A DNA stretch of 46,391 nucleotides. Origin: Halopenitus malekzadehii (lineage in GTDB: Archaea; Halobacteriota; Halobacteria; Halobacteriales; Haloferacaceae). Both the position numbers and the translations under genes were made by a program. The notes under the pieces are model-generated. The model did not search any database, had not been told where the DNA came from, and saw nothing but the letters and a program-made list of their open reading frames with translations. The stretch covers positions 1 through 46,391 of the forward strand of contig NZ_FNWU01000012.1 in the NCBI RefSeq assembly GCF_900108505.1, read 5' to 3'. Each line of letters opens with the position of its first letter. Position 1 is the first letter of the stretch. Shown here in pieces: positions 29,575 through 36,480 of this stretch.

Positions 29575-29982
29575 ATGAGTGTAACCAGTAAAGTGGCTCA
29601 CGAACTCAACGACGCTGATAAATTAATCCTCGATGAGCTAGCAGAAGGCAGAAACCTATCCCAGAACCTTGCTAATGAGTTAGGTTACTCTCGGCAGTAT
29701 ATTCACAACCGGCTTCAGATGCTGAAGGCGGCCGACTACGTCAAGAATGTCGGCGGTGGCCTCTACGAGCTCGTTGACGATCCCCGTGGTGGCGACGTCG
29801 GCGAGAGGCAGGATGAACTTGATCAGCTCCGGGATCGTATCGTCGAGCTCGAAGAGCGGATCGATGAGGCGTTCGAGGCGGCGGAAGCGACGGTCGAAGC
29901 GATCGAGAACGTGAACGGTGATGATGCGCACGAGCGCGCCAAGGAGGTTGTGACTGCCCTTAAGGAAGAGGTAGATGAGTAG
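29575..29982 (+). CDS. Winged-helix regulator with C-terminal coiled coil
   Basis: A 135-residue protein starting MSVTSKVAHELNDADKLILD. The first ~60 residues are a winged helix (LAEGRNLSQNLANELGYSRQ, HNRLQMLKAADYVKNVGGGL). An ~60-residue coiled coil follows (RQDELDQLRDRIVELEERID). ATG 29575 is preferred over a GTG three codons earlier because of its distance from the TATA box. It probably binds the adjacent inverted repeat. Confidence 0.8.
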   Translation: MSVTSKVAHELNDADKLILDELAEGRNLSQNLANELGYSRQYIHNRLQMLKAADYVKNVGGGLYELVDDPRGGDVGERQDELDQLRDRIVELEERIDEAFEAAEATVEAIENVNGDDAHERAKEVVTALKEEVDE

Positions 29983-30415
29983 TATGCCGGATATAGAAGA
30001 GGAATACGACTACGACCGTGAGAACGTCGTCAAGGAGATCGAGGGCCTAGCTACGGCTCGTCTTTCCGAGCCGGTCACGATCGAGGTCGTCGCGTGGGAT
30101 GATGGTGACTTCCGCGTCGAGGCGTTCCACACGATCGACGCGACGTATCCGTTCGAGGCCGAAGCGGCTGGCGAGGAACAGGGCCTTCCGTTCTATCGAG
30201 AGCGACTCGCGTTCACGACGACCGGTGAGGAAGAAGGTTGGACCCGGCACGAGGTCGTTCGCCGAACTTGTGGAGAGATGGGCAACACGGTCGTGTGGTC
30301 TCAACGTGTCGGCGGATACACCCCGAATTGGCCCGCCCCGATCGAGGACGACGAAGACGAGTCGAATGATACTCCGACGTATCCCGGATCGACGTTCCCG
30401 GGAAGGTTCGCGTAG
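29975..30415 (+). CDS. Acidic protein, unknown
   Basis: A 146-residue protein starting MSSMPDIEEEYDYDRENVVK; a second ATG at 29984 is equally possible. It has a beta-rich centre (VTIEVVAWDDGDFRVEAFHT) and Arg-rich strand (GWTRHEVVRRTCGEMGNTVV). It overlaps the regulator by 8 bp and is presumably co-transcribed. Function unknown. Confidence 0.6.
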   Translation: MSSMPDIEEEYDYDRENVVKEIEGLATARLSEPVTIEVVAWDDGDFRVEAFHTIDATYPFEAEAAGEEQGLPFYRERLAFTTTGEEEGWTRHEVVRRTCGEMGNTVVWSQRVGGYTPNWPAPIEDDEDESNDTPTYPGSTFPGRFA

Positions 30416-30417
30416 TT

Positions 30418-30492
30418 ATGGGCAAGTGTTCCGAGTGCGGTGTCGGCTCGAAGAACGACGTGTGGTCGTCGACGGCGGCGGCGAGATTATAA
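30418..30492 (+). CDS. Possible 24-residue CxxC peptide
   Basis: MGKCSECGVGSKNDVWSSTA ends ARL, carrying one CxxC pair. It begins 2 bp after the preceding stop. With a single pair it may be a truncated zinc ribbon. Its end overlaps an AT-rich TATA-like stretch (30485-30497). Confidence is low because of the length. Confidence 0.3.
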   Translation: MGKCSECGVGSKNDVWSSTAAARL

Positions 30493-30497
30493 AAATA
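30485..30497 (+). promoter_or_regulatory. TATA-like element upstream of the F-domain gene
   Basis: GATTATAAAAATA matches a haloarchaeal TATA element. It lies about 75 bp upstream of ATG 30567, implying a leader of around 45 nt. Confidence 0.5.
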
Positions 30498-30566
30498 TCA
30501 ACTCTATCACCTACTCGTGCATCGAACACAAAATACGGATACTATCCGCTCGAAGGGGAGACAGGG

Positions 30567-31124
30567 ATGAGCGACTTCATAGATTCAAATACGGGTGCTG
30601 ATGTTCTTGTCGACGAGGAACTCCTTGAGGACAAGGTAGATGTCGAGTATCGTGCCGATATTATAGAAACGCACTACGACGAGGTGTCTCGTGAGAATGC
30701 AGTAACGATCGCTGAGATACTGAAGAGTGTGATGGAGGGATATGATTTGAATAAACGAGAAGCTCGGGAGAAGATCGTCTCTGAGACAGGACTTCGGGAA
30801 GCGCGAGCTACAACTGTATATCGGACCGAGCGTCACTCGATCCAGCTTGCAGAATCAGTCAGTGAAGTTGATCTTGACGGGATGTCGATGGAGTATTCAT
30901 GGTCCACCGCCGGCGATAACGCTGTTCACCCTGTCTGTGAGACTATTACCGAGATGGTAGATAAGCGTGGGGGACAGGTCCCCCTCGAAACTCTTGTAGA
31001 ACTCATTCGTGCGGCTGCTGAAGTGCACGCTGATGAAGGCGGTACACCAGAACGAGCCGATCACTTTGTTGGTCACGAAGAGTGTCGATCTGTAATGCTG
31101 AGTCATATTTCACCCGACTCGTAA
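30567..31124 (+). CDS. Stand-alone protein with diverged Mu gpF-like C-terminal domain
   Basis: A 185-residue protein starting MSDFIDSNTGADVLVDEELL, with GGGGAG-type Shine-Dalgarno. GLREARATTVYRTERHSIQL, EYSWSTAGDNAVHPVCETIT and HEECRSVMLSH match in order the 'ARTE', 'W.T..D..vC' and 'HP.CRC' blocks of the late minor head protein (10503-11672). Some Cys residues are lost. It is in a non-structural, plus-strand, lower-GC segment. It may interfere with or regulate head assembly, or be a captured domain used differently; both are inference. Confidence 0.5.
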   Translation: MSDFIDSNTGADVLVDEELLEDKVDVEYRADIIETHYDEVSRENAVTIAEILKSVMEGYDLNKREAREKIVSETGLREARATTVYRTERHSIQLAESVSEVDLDGMSMEYSWSTAGDNAVHPVCETITEMVDKRGGQVPLETLVELIRAAAEVHADEGGTPERADHFVGHEECRSVMLSHISPDS

Positions 31125-31151
31125 GTGTCTGACGTAGCTTTATCACGGTCG

Positions 31152-31201
31152 CGTTTCGATCGTTTCAGAGTATGACTGGAACGACTGAAACGATCGAAAC
31201 G
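31152..31201. repeat. 17-bp inverted repeat spanning the parA start (parS-like)
   Basis: CGTTTCGATCGTTTCAG (31152-31168) and CTGAAACGATCGAAACG (31185-31201) are perfect complements with a 16-bp spacer that contains the ATG at 31172. The right arm lies inside the coding sequence. It is a candidate centromere or operator for the ParA system. Confidence 0.75.
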
Positions 31202-32005
31202 TCACCGGCGATCGTGGCGATGCTCAATCAGAAGGGTGGGGTGGGGAAGACGACACTCACGATCCACGTTGCCGGCGCGCTTGCCGACCGAGATCTCGAT
31301 GTCCTTGTGGTCGACCTCGCGCCGGAGGGTGCACTTACGTCGATCCTTGGCTACGACGATGAGTACAGCGACCTCGACCGCACGGTGTCGCTCCACGAGC
31401 TGCTACTCGATCCGAGCCGCGCCGGCGACGCCGATGATATCATCCTCGAGGGCGAGGAGTTCGACCTGTTACCGTCGAACGAGCGGATGGTCGATCGTAC
31501 CGGTGGAGAACTCAACGGTGAGCCTCGCGCTCGGGAGCGACTGAAGATGGTCCTCGACGAACTCGGGGTAGGCTACGACGTCGTCCTCGTGGACAATATG
31601 CCGAGCATCAACGTGCTTACGGACAACGCCCTGGTGGCGAGCGATGGCGTTCTGATCCCCGCGTACGCCGAGGCGCTCTCGGTGCAGGGGCTCGACCGCC
31701 TGCAGAAGCAGATCGACAGCGTTCGGGAGTACTTTGGTGCGGTACGGATACTGGGCATCGTTGCGAACCGCGTGGAGCACAACAAGCAGGCTGACGCGAT
31801 GCTCGAGCAGCTCCACTCGGAGTTCGAAGAGGGGCTCGGCATCCCGGTGATCGACGTCTACAAGCGGGTCGACCTACAGCGCGCGATCGCCGCGCAGGAG
31901 CGCTCTATCTTCGCCGCCGAGGAGCTCGACAGCGATATGGCTGGGGTGATCGCCGAGATCGCGACGCTCGTTGATGACGAACTCGTGGGGCAGGCAGATG
32001 AGTGA
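31172..32005 (+). CDS. parA: ParA-family partition ATPase
   Basis: A 277-residue protein. The deviant Walker A is KGGVGKTT (residues 21-28), followed by VLVVDLAPEGALTSILGYDD (switch region) and VVLVDNMPSINVLTDNALVA (Walker B with an unusual NMPS where CPPS or APPS is common). The first ten residues MTGTTETIET are encoded by a repeat motif. ParA proteins distribute low-copy replicons before division. The overlap with the next gene and the local repeats support a partition locus, meaning the virus may persist as an episome. Confidence 0.9.
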   Translation: MTGTTETIETSPAIVAMLNQKGGVGKTTLTIHVAGALADRDLDVLVVDLAPEGALTSILGYDDEYSDLDRTVSLHELLLDPSRAGDADDIILEGEEFDLLPSNERMVDRTGGELNGEPRARERLKMVLDELGVGYDVVLVDNMPSINVLTDNALVASDGVLIPAYAEALSVQGLDRLQKQIDSVREYFGAVRILGIVANRVEHNKQADAMLEQLHSEFEEGLGIPVIDVYKRVDLQRAIAAQERSIFAAEELDSDMAGVIAEIATLVDDELVGQADE

Positions 32006-32474
32006 CGACCAGGACGACGCCAGCGATGAGCTGGGGAAGACCAGCGAGAAGATGGGCGGCATCGCCGACCGTTTCGGTGCGGCGACCGACACGTCTGAAA
32101 CGATCGAAACGGGTGAAACGACCAACACGAGCGAAGATGATGCTGCGGAGTCTTCTGAAATGACTGAAACGACTGAGGCGACAACAACGACCGAAACGAG
32201 CGAAACGATCGAAACGTCTGGAACGACCGACACGAGTGAGACGCTAGAGCCGGGTGATGAAGGGTTCGTACTGCGTGAAGACTGGAATGGTCGGACGATC
32301 TACCTTCCGGATGACGTCGTCGACGATCTCGATATTCGGTACTCTGAGGTCAACGTCAAGTGGCAGCGAGAACACGGCGAGCAGTTGCCGAAGAACGAGC
32401 GGTTTTACCCGGCGTTGGTGCGGGCAGCGATCAACGAGACGTCGATCGAGGAAGAGCTCGGTCTCGATCGGTAG
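31998..32474 (+). CDS. ParA partner (ParB-like) with repeat-encoded Thr/Glu linker
   Basis: A 158-residue protein starting MSDDQDDASDELGKTSEKMG (ATG 31998, overlapping the parA stop by 8 bp). The middle ~60 residues are low-complexity Thr/Glu/Ser, for example DTSETIETGETTNTSE. The C-terminal part (GFVLREDWNGRTIYLPDDVV and ERFYPALVRAAINETSIEEE) is a folded domain, probably DNA-binding. The linker DNA carries further copies of the parA-start motif. The role is inferred from position. Confidence 0.65.
   Translation: MSDDQDDASDELGKTSEKMGGIADRFGAATDTSETIETGETTNTSEDDAAESSEMTETTEATTTTETSETIETSGTTDTSETLEPGDEGFVLREDWNGRTIYLPDDVVDDLDIRYSEVNVKWQREHGEQLPKNERFYPALVRAAINETSIEEELGLDR
32095..32216. repeat. 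In-gene copies of the parS-like motif
   Basis: CTGAAACGATCGAAACG is exact at 32095-32111; GAAACGATCGAAACG recurs at 32202-32216, with several degenerate GAAACG units between. The repeats encode TETIET-type peptides, and the same nucleotide choice recurs rather than synonymous codons. Confidence 0.7.
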
Positions 32475-32831
32475 CGCCCCATCAATTATATATCGCGATA
32501 TAGGATATACAGAGCACTCGAACTGTACTGTCACCCCTGTATCGAAGTGTTTCTGAGTGGGTTTCCCCCGGGTTCGAGGCGGGGAGATCGGGCTTCTCGG
32601 TGGTTGTATGCTCGGGTTATCGCGGCTTTTGCGGATTGGTGATAGATATTCGGATAACTACGCTTATCTCGATATATGAACAGAGCGTCGCTCCACAACG
32701 CTTAACGGTGGAAAGATTGTAACTACTTACAACGCGGTCGGTGGCGACGAATAGCATCTGACTCCAGCCGTGTCGGAGTCACCCAAGGGGCCACTGACTG
32801 CTGGAGACGACCACGGAGCACGTGACAGACG
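32475..32831. promoter_or_regulatory. AT-rich intergenic region between partition and toxin-antitoxin genes
   Basis: This 357-bp gap has no convincing gene. It holds a 14-bp palindrome TATATCGCGATATA (32489-32502), a T-arm-like hairpin with stem CCCCG/CGGGG around GGTTCGAGG (32566-32584), AT-rich stretches near 32640-32680, and a 7-bp stem TGACTCC/GGAGTCA (32759-32781). It probably holds the toxin-antitoxin promoter and could host an origin or attachment site. Confidence 0.45.
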
Positions 32832-33026
32832 ATGGCAGCATCAAAACGAATACCAGTCACAGAAGATCGATGGAAAGAACTGAACGAACTGAAGGAAGCT
32901 GGTCAGACCTACGACGAGCTACTGAAGGAACTGATCCAAGAAAAGAACCGAAGCGAACTCGCCGAGCGCGTCAGATCGGTTCGCGAGACCGACGTGGAGG
33001 AACTGACTGCGCTCGATGAGCTATAG
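32832..33026 (+). CDS. Antitoxin, VapB/RelB-like
   Basis: A 64-residue protein starting MAASKRIPVTEDRWKELNEL. The N-terminal 'IPVTEDRWKELNELKEAGQT' and YDELLKELIQEKN follow the haloarchaeal VapB/DUF7557-type antitoxin pattern, and are related to the two switch proteins at 26 kb. It overlaps the toxin gene by 11 bp. The antitoxin would bind the toxin and its own promoter. Confidence 0.85.
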   Translation: MAASKRIPVTEDRWKELNELKEAGQTYDELLKELIQEKNRSELAERVRSVRETDVEELTALDEL

Positions 33027-33309
33027 TGTTCACCTCTCGGAGCAAGCATCTGAGTACTATCAGGCGTTAGATGATAAGAGCCAGCGGATCGTCAAAGAGA
33101 ACCTCGAGAAGCTAGAGGACGAGCCGTATCCAAAGCCAGGTGCAGGTAGTGGCGACCGAGAGAAGATCGTCGTCGACGGCGAGGAGATATACCGACTTCA
33201 CATCGGTCGGACACACACTGCTCTCTACGATGTTGTCGAGGATCGGGGCCAGGTCAAAGTGGTTGAACTACTCGGGATCGACGAGGCTCACGATCGCTAC
33301 GGATACTAG
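33016..33309 (+). CDS. RelE/ParE-family toxin
   Basis: A 97-residue protein starting MSYSVHLSEQASEYYQALDD. The family pattern is clear: 'L..(Q)AS.YY..LD.(K)' helix, then YPKPGAGSGDREKIVVDGEE, IYRLHIGRTHTALYDVVEDR and VKVVELLGIDEAHDRYGY. RelE toxins cleave ribosome-bound mRNA, ParE targets gyrase; which applies here is not determined. With its antitoxin it may stabilise the episome or provirus. Confidence 0.88.
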   Translation: MSYSVHLSEQASEYYQALDDKSQRIVKENLEKLEDEPYPKPGAGSGDREKIVVDGEEIYRLHIGRTHTALYDVVEDRGQVKVVELLGIDEAHDRYGY

Positions 33310-33310
33310 G

Positions 33311-33466
33311 ATGAACACGTTCGCCGTCAACTGTCCTGGTTGTGGAACCGAGAAAGCACATATGTCGACGCGGGCGATTCGGATCGGCGTTCGTTGCAGC
33401 TGTGGCGTCAGTTTCAACGTCGACGTCGAGGCTCAGGACGTCGACGACTGGTGGGAGAGGTCTTAA
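33311..33466 (+). CDS. 51-residue zinc-ribbon protein
   Basis: MNTFAVNCPGCGTEKAHMST, followed by GVRCSCGVSFNVDVEAQDVD and a Trp pair at the end. Cys pairs in CPGC and CSC form one zinc ribbon. It starts just after the RelE stop. Its TAA stop lies inside the 13-bp inverted repeat at 33460. Function unknown. Confidence 0.65.
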   Translation: MNTFAVNCPGCGTEKAHMSTRAIRIGVRCSCGVSFNVDVEAQDVDDWWERS

Positions 33467-33506
33467 CCAACACTGGGCTGATTCTGCCTCGACTGTTGGT
33501 TAAGAC
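33460..33506. repeat. 13-bp inverted repeat, copy 2 (3' end of zinc-ribbon gene)
   Basis: GTCTTAACCAACA (33460-33472) and TGTTGGTTAAGAC (33494-33506) around 21 nt, with arms identical to those at 26651-26698 but an unrelated loop. Confidence 0.75.
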
Positions 33507-33525
33507 TGCACCATTCGGAATTTCG

Positions 33526-33540
33526 CACCTTTATAAGGTG
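33526..33540 (+). promoter_or_regulatory. TATA box within an inverted repeat
   Basis: CACCTT-TAT-AAGGTG forms a dyad around a TATA-like core, upstream of the integrase region. A second TATA-like CATTTATAAGC is near 33650. The rest of the 33467-33792 gap shows no convincing gene; a 19-codon frame at 33601-33660 is unsupported. Confidence 0.5.
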
Positions 33541-33741
33541 TATGATACTCGATCACAAACAAAGCACACTACACGCCTCGTCTCTCCCTCTAGGGTTTTT
33601 ATGAAAAGACCCCGCCAAACCAGCGTCCCAACTTTACCAGCATTTATAAGCAAGCCCTGAATAAGCATAGGTGTTCCGGCACCCTGAACTCATCGCCGGC
33701 CCCGCCAGCTCACATCGCACCAACGTGTCAGCCCAAGCCCT

Positions 33742-33789
33742 GCTGACGTAGTATGTCTCGCCCGCAAACCGAGTCACACCTACGTCAGC
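33742..33789. repeat. 10-bp inverted repeat before the integrase
   Basis: GCTGACGTAG (33742-33751) and CTACGTCAGC (33780-33789) are perfect complements. The right arm ends 4 bp before the integrase ATG. A further half-site GTCAGC is at 33727. It is a candidate operator or integrase arm site. Confidence 0.6.
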
Positions 33790-33792
33790 CAA

Positions 33793-35130
33793 ATGCAACA
33801 CGACTACAGCGACAAGATCGACCGTCGCGTTCGACTGGTCGAGACAGACGAAGAGATAACCGATCCCGAACGAGAACAACTGCTGAAGTTCCACGAGGAG
33901 ATCGAGAAGCACAACCGTCGAGCAAGCGCGAACAACCAAATCTCGGGCACCCGTCACGAATCCTACCTCGCGCACGCCCACCGACTCGTCCGGAACACCG
34001 GCCTGATGCTCCAGATTCTTGACCCACAAACTGGGGTGGATGTCGTAGATTCCATCGGCAGCTGGATCGACGAGTACGACAACGGCTACACCCGCGACAA
34101 CTACATCAGCGCTCTCCGTGCGTGGGGTCGGTTCCTCGCACCCGACGCGAGGGATGACAAACACCCTGAACGATTCGGGGTTCTCGAGCTGGGTAACGTC
34201 GAGGATGACCAGCCGGCGCCTGAACCTTCGGAGGTACTCTTCTGGGACGACGTCATCACCATCATCGAGGCGGCTAAAGACTTTCCGACCGGCAAGCGCA
34301 CTGCCGCGATCGTGGCGCTTCTCTGGGCAACCGGCGCGCGCCCTATGAGTGAGTTCTGGGAACTCGAGTACCGTCAGATCGACGACCGCGGGGACCACCT
34401 GCTCATCAGCATCGAAAGCGATTCGAAAACGTTCTCACGAACAATTCGTATCGACGTCGGAATTCCGTACGTCCGGCGTTGGATGTACAAGTGTCATCCC
34501 GCGAACGACACCGAGCGCGGTCCGCGACCAGACACGAAGCTCTGGACGCCGATGAACGAAGACCGACTCTTAGACTATCAGCAGATCCGCAAGAGCATCA
34601 AGCGGGTTGGTAAGACGACCGACCTGATGAAACCGCTCAAACCGGAACACTACCGAAAGAGTCGAGCATCGATCCTCGCCTCGTCCCGGTGGGTCACCCA
34701 GCGTGACCTCGAGCAGCACTTCGGGTGGGCACGAGGATCTCGCGTCGTCGCGCACTACATCGCGGTGTTCTCAGACAAGAGCCGAAAACACATCGCCAAG
34801 GCCGACGGTGCCGATGTCGAGCTCGACGCCGAGCAAGAGCCCATCGTTCCCGTGTGGTGTGACAACTGTGGCAGGCAGACGCCACGGCATCGGGAGTTGT
34901 GTCTCTGGTGTCCTGCCGAGACGATCGCTAGCCTCGGTCGTGAGCCACGGCTGAACACATCACCTATTCCCGACGAAGAGAAGGACCTTCTAGACCTGAT
35001 CGTCAGTGGCGAGGTCGATGCTGATGGGCTCCGTCAACTACAAAAACTCGAACCCGTGATCCGCCGTCGCGACGATCTGTTCGATCGGCTGTCCGACTAC
35101 ATCGAGCACGCCGAAGTCATCGCGGAGTAA
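33793..35130 (+). CDS. int: Tyrosine recombinase (integrase) with C-terminal zinc ribbon
   Basis: A 445-residue protein starting MQHDYSDKIDRRVRLVETDE. The catalytic core includes Arg183 (ATGARPMSEFWELEYRQIDD), His286/Arg288 (KPEHYRKSRASILASS, a slightly shifted HxxR box) and Tyr322 (RVVAHYIAVF). A zinc ribbon follows (VWCDNCGRQTPRHRELCLWC). The N-terminal core-binding domain includes NGYTRDNYISALRAWGRFLA. It would integrate the genome or resolve multimers. This architecture is common in haloarchaeal proviruses and plasmids. Confidence 0.9.
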   Translation: MQHDYSDKIDRRVRLVETDEEITDPEREQLLKFHEEIEKHNRRASANNQISGTRHESYLAHAHRLVRNTGLMLQILDPQTGVDVVDSIGSWIDEYDNGYTRDNYISALRAWGRFLAPDARDDKHPERFGVLELGNVEDDQPAPEPSEVLFWDDVITIIEAAKDFPTGKRTAAIVALLWATGARPMSEFWELEYRQIDDRGDHLLISIESDSKTFSRTIRIDVGIPYVRRWMYKCHPANDTERGPRPDTKLWTPMNEDRLLDYQQIRKSIKRVGKTTDLMKPLKPEHYRKSRASILASSRWVTQRDLEQHFGWARGSRVVAHYIAVFSDKSRKHIAKADGADVELDAEQEPIVPVWCDNCGRQTPRHRELCLWCPAETIASLGREPRLNTSPIPDEEKDLLDLIVSGEVDADGLRQLQKLEPVIRRRDDLFDRLSDYIEHAEVIAE

Positions 35131-35150
35131 CCGCGATTAACCCGCGGTTA
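35128..35150 (+). terminator. Hairpin after the integrase
   Basis: TAACCGCG (35128-35135) and CGCGGTTA (35143-35150) make an 8-bp stem with a 7-nt loop that starts at the integrase stop codon. An AAATTTAT stretch follows. It is a plausible transcription terminator. Confidence 0.55.
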
Positions 35151-35205
35151 AATTTATCGAGTGGATCAAACGATCAGCGGCTTCTAGGCGGCACTCGTGA
35201 CTTTC

Positions 35206-35305
35206 TCGTTTAATATACGTATTTATTTAATAATCCGTCCACAACTCGTAGTTGGCCTGAAAGCGGCCCCCGGCGGTGCCACGCCGGGACCCAGAATGCT
35301 GCCGT
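35206..35305 (+). promoter_or_regulatory. Promoter and leader of the winged-helix/recombinase operon
   Basis: An AT-rich stretch (about 35209-35232) holds several TATA-like elements. Downstream are hairpins CAACT/AGTTG (35242-35254) and CCCGGCG/CGCCGGG (35269-35288) before ATG 35306. The second stem is close enough to the start to affect translation. Confidence 0.5.
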
Positions 35306-35602
35306 ATGACAGCACACGAACCTAACAGGTCGCGGAGTGATAACTCTGTCCTTCAGACGGAGACGCTCGCTCCATCACGCGACCCACGAACCAGGCGCAT
35401 CATCGACTACGTCGTGAACAACCCCGGCTCCTCGGCCACGCTGCGGGACATCGCAGTCGAAACCGGAGAGCCACTTCGAGACATCACCGCGCAGCTGGAC
35501 AGACTCGAAAAGGCCGGCTACGTCGAACTCCTCGACAAGTCCGGTTGCTGCATCGTCCTTCCAACGTTCGAGGGCGAACAACTCGTCCAGGAGGGACGAT
35601 GA
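35306..35602 (+). CDS. Winged-helix DNA-binding protein
   Basis: A 98-residue protein starting MTAHEPNRSRSDNSVLQTET; a GTG at 35276 is inside a hairpin and is rejected. RTRRIIDYVVNNPGSSATLR and QLDRLEKAGYVELLDKSGCC form a winged helix. It overlaps the next gene by 4 bp and begins an operon with two related proteins and a recombinase. Confidence 0.7.
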   Translation: MTAHEPNRSRSDNSVLQTETLAPSRDPRTRRIIDYVVNNPGSSATLRDIAVETGEPLRDITAQLDRLEKAGYVELLDKSGCCIVLPTFEGEQLVQEGR

Positions 35603-35976
35603 CGGGGAGCGACGGCATCGCTCACGGCATCCCGCTCGACCCCGACGACGTCTTCCAGGCGGTGTCGAACTCTCGTCGACGTCAGGTTATCCTGTCCGTC
35701 GACCGGAGTGGCGACACCACGATCAGCGCCGGCGACGTCGCGGTCGAGATCGCCGCTCAGGAGAACATCGTCGACCCCAGCCAGGTGACCAGCGAACAGC
35801 GCACGCGCGTGTACATCAGCCTGATCCAAGGCCATCTCGACACGCTCGACGAGATCGGGGCAGTTGACTACGACGATCGCTCGAAGACCATCCAACCGAC
35901 GGCTGCGACCGAGCCCCTCGCTGACCACATCCGACGCATTACTACAGCGTGCTACAAGCCGGACGGTGATGCCTGA
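35599..35976 (+). CDS. DUF7344-like winged-helix protein
   Basis: A 125-residue protein starting MTGSDGIAHGIPLDPDDVFQ. The 'VFQAVSNSRRRQVILSVDRS' start, the IAAQENIVDPSQVTSEQRTR linker and 'VYISLIQGHLDTLDEIGAVD' are typical of haloarchaeal DUF7344 winged-helix regulators. It is flanked by overlapping genes, and such proteins often accompany recombinases of the next type. Confidence 0.75.
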   Translation: MTGSDGIAHGIPLDPDDVFQAVSNSRRRQVILSVDRSGDTTISAGDVAVEIAAQENIVDPSQVTSEQRTRVYISLIQGHLDTLDEIGAVDYDDRSKTIQPTAATEPLADHIRRITTACYKPDGDA

Positions 35977-36410
35977 TGGTGGGGATGCAGATGAGTGACG
36001 CCATCGACCAGGTCCTCGACTCGGATCACTCGATGCAGCTGCTCACCTACCTTCACGAGCAGCGACTTCAAGCAACTTCGGAGACGATTACAGTCCCGAT
36101 CTCGGAGCTCCCTGAAGAGATCGACAACCTGCAGAATGAGGACGCACCCGGCGTCGCGGAAGGCCGTGCGGAGGTCCTCTCGTCGATGCTTCACGAGGAG
36201 TGGTTACCCGCAATGGACGCGTGTACGATCGTCGAGTACGACGCCGACCGCCGTGAGGTCACAGCGACACCGCGAACAACGCTGTTCTATCTTGTCATTG
36301 ACCCGCCCCGAATTGACGAGCGCGAGCAGGACGAGGTAGCCTCAGCAGTCAGTTGGGTTGTATGGCGACGCGACCCGATCCAGTGGAGCAACGATACGGG
36401 AGGGCCGTGA
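35976..36410 (+). CDS. DUF7344-related regulator-like protein
   Basis: A 144-residue protein starting MVGMQMSDAIDQVLDSDHSM. MQLLTYLHEQRLQATSETIT and VLSSMLHEEWLPAMDACTIV followed by EYDADRREVTATPRTTLFYL give a winged-helix-like layout similar to its neighbour. It overlaps the upstream gene by 1 bp. Its role is unknown. Confidence 0.65.
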   Translation: MVGMQMSDAIDQVLDSDHSMQLLTYLHEQRLQATSETITVPISELPEEIDNLQNEDAPGVAEGRAEVLSSMLHEEWLPAMDACTIVEYDADRREVTATPRTTLFYLVIDPPRIDEREQDEVASAVSWVVWRRDPIQWSNDTGGP

Positions 36411-36431
36411 TGATAGCCCGACAGGTATGCG

Positions 36432-36465
36432 GTAACGTGGGGATGGACGCTGTCGCCGACGTTAC
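36432..36465 (+). promoter_or_regulatory. Inverted repeat and TATA before second recombinase
   Basis: GTAACGT (36432-36438) and ACGTTAC (36459-36465) flank 20 nt and are followed by GATAAAG, 15 bp before ATG 36481. Weak evidence for an operator/promoter. Confidence 0.35.
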
Positions 36466-36480
36466 GATAAAGATCGAAGT

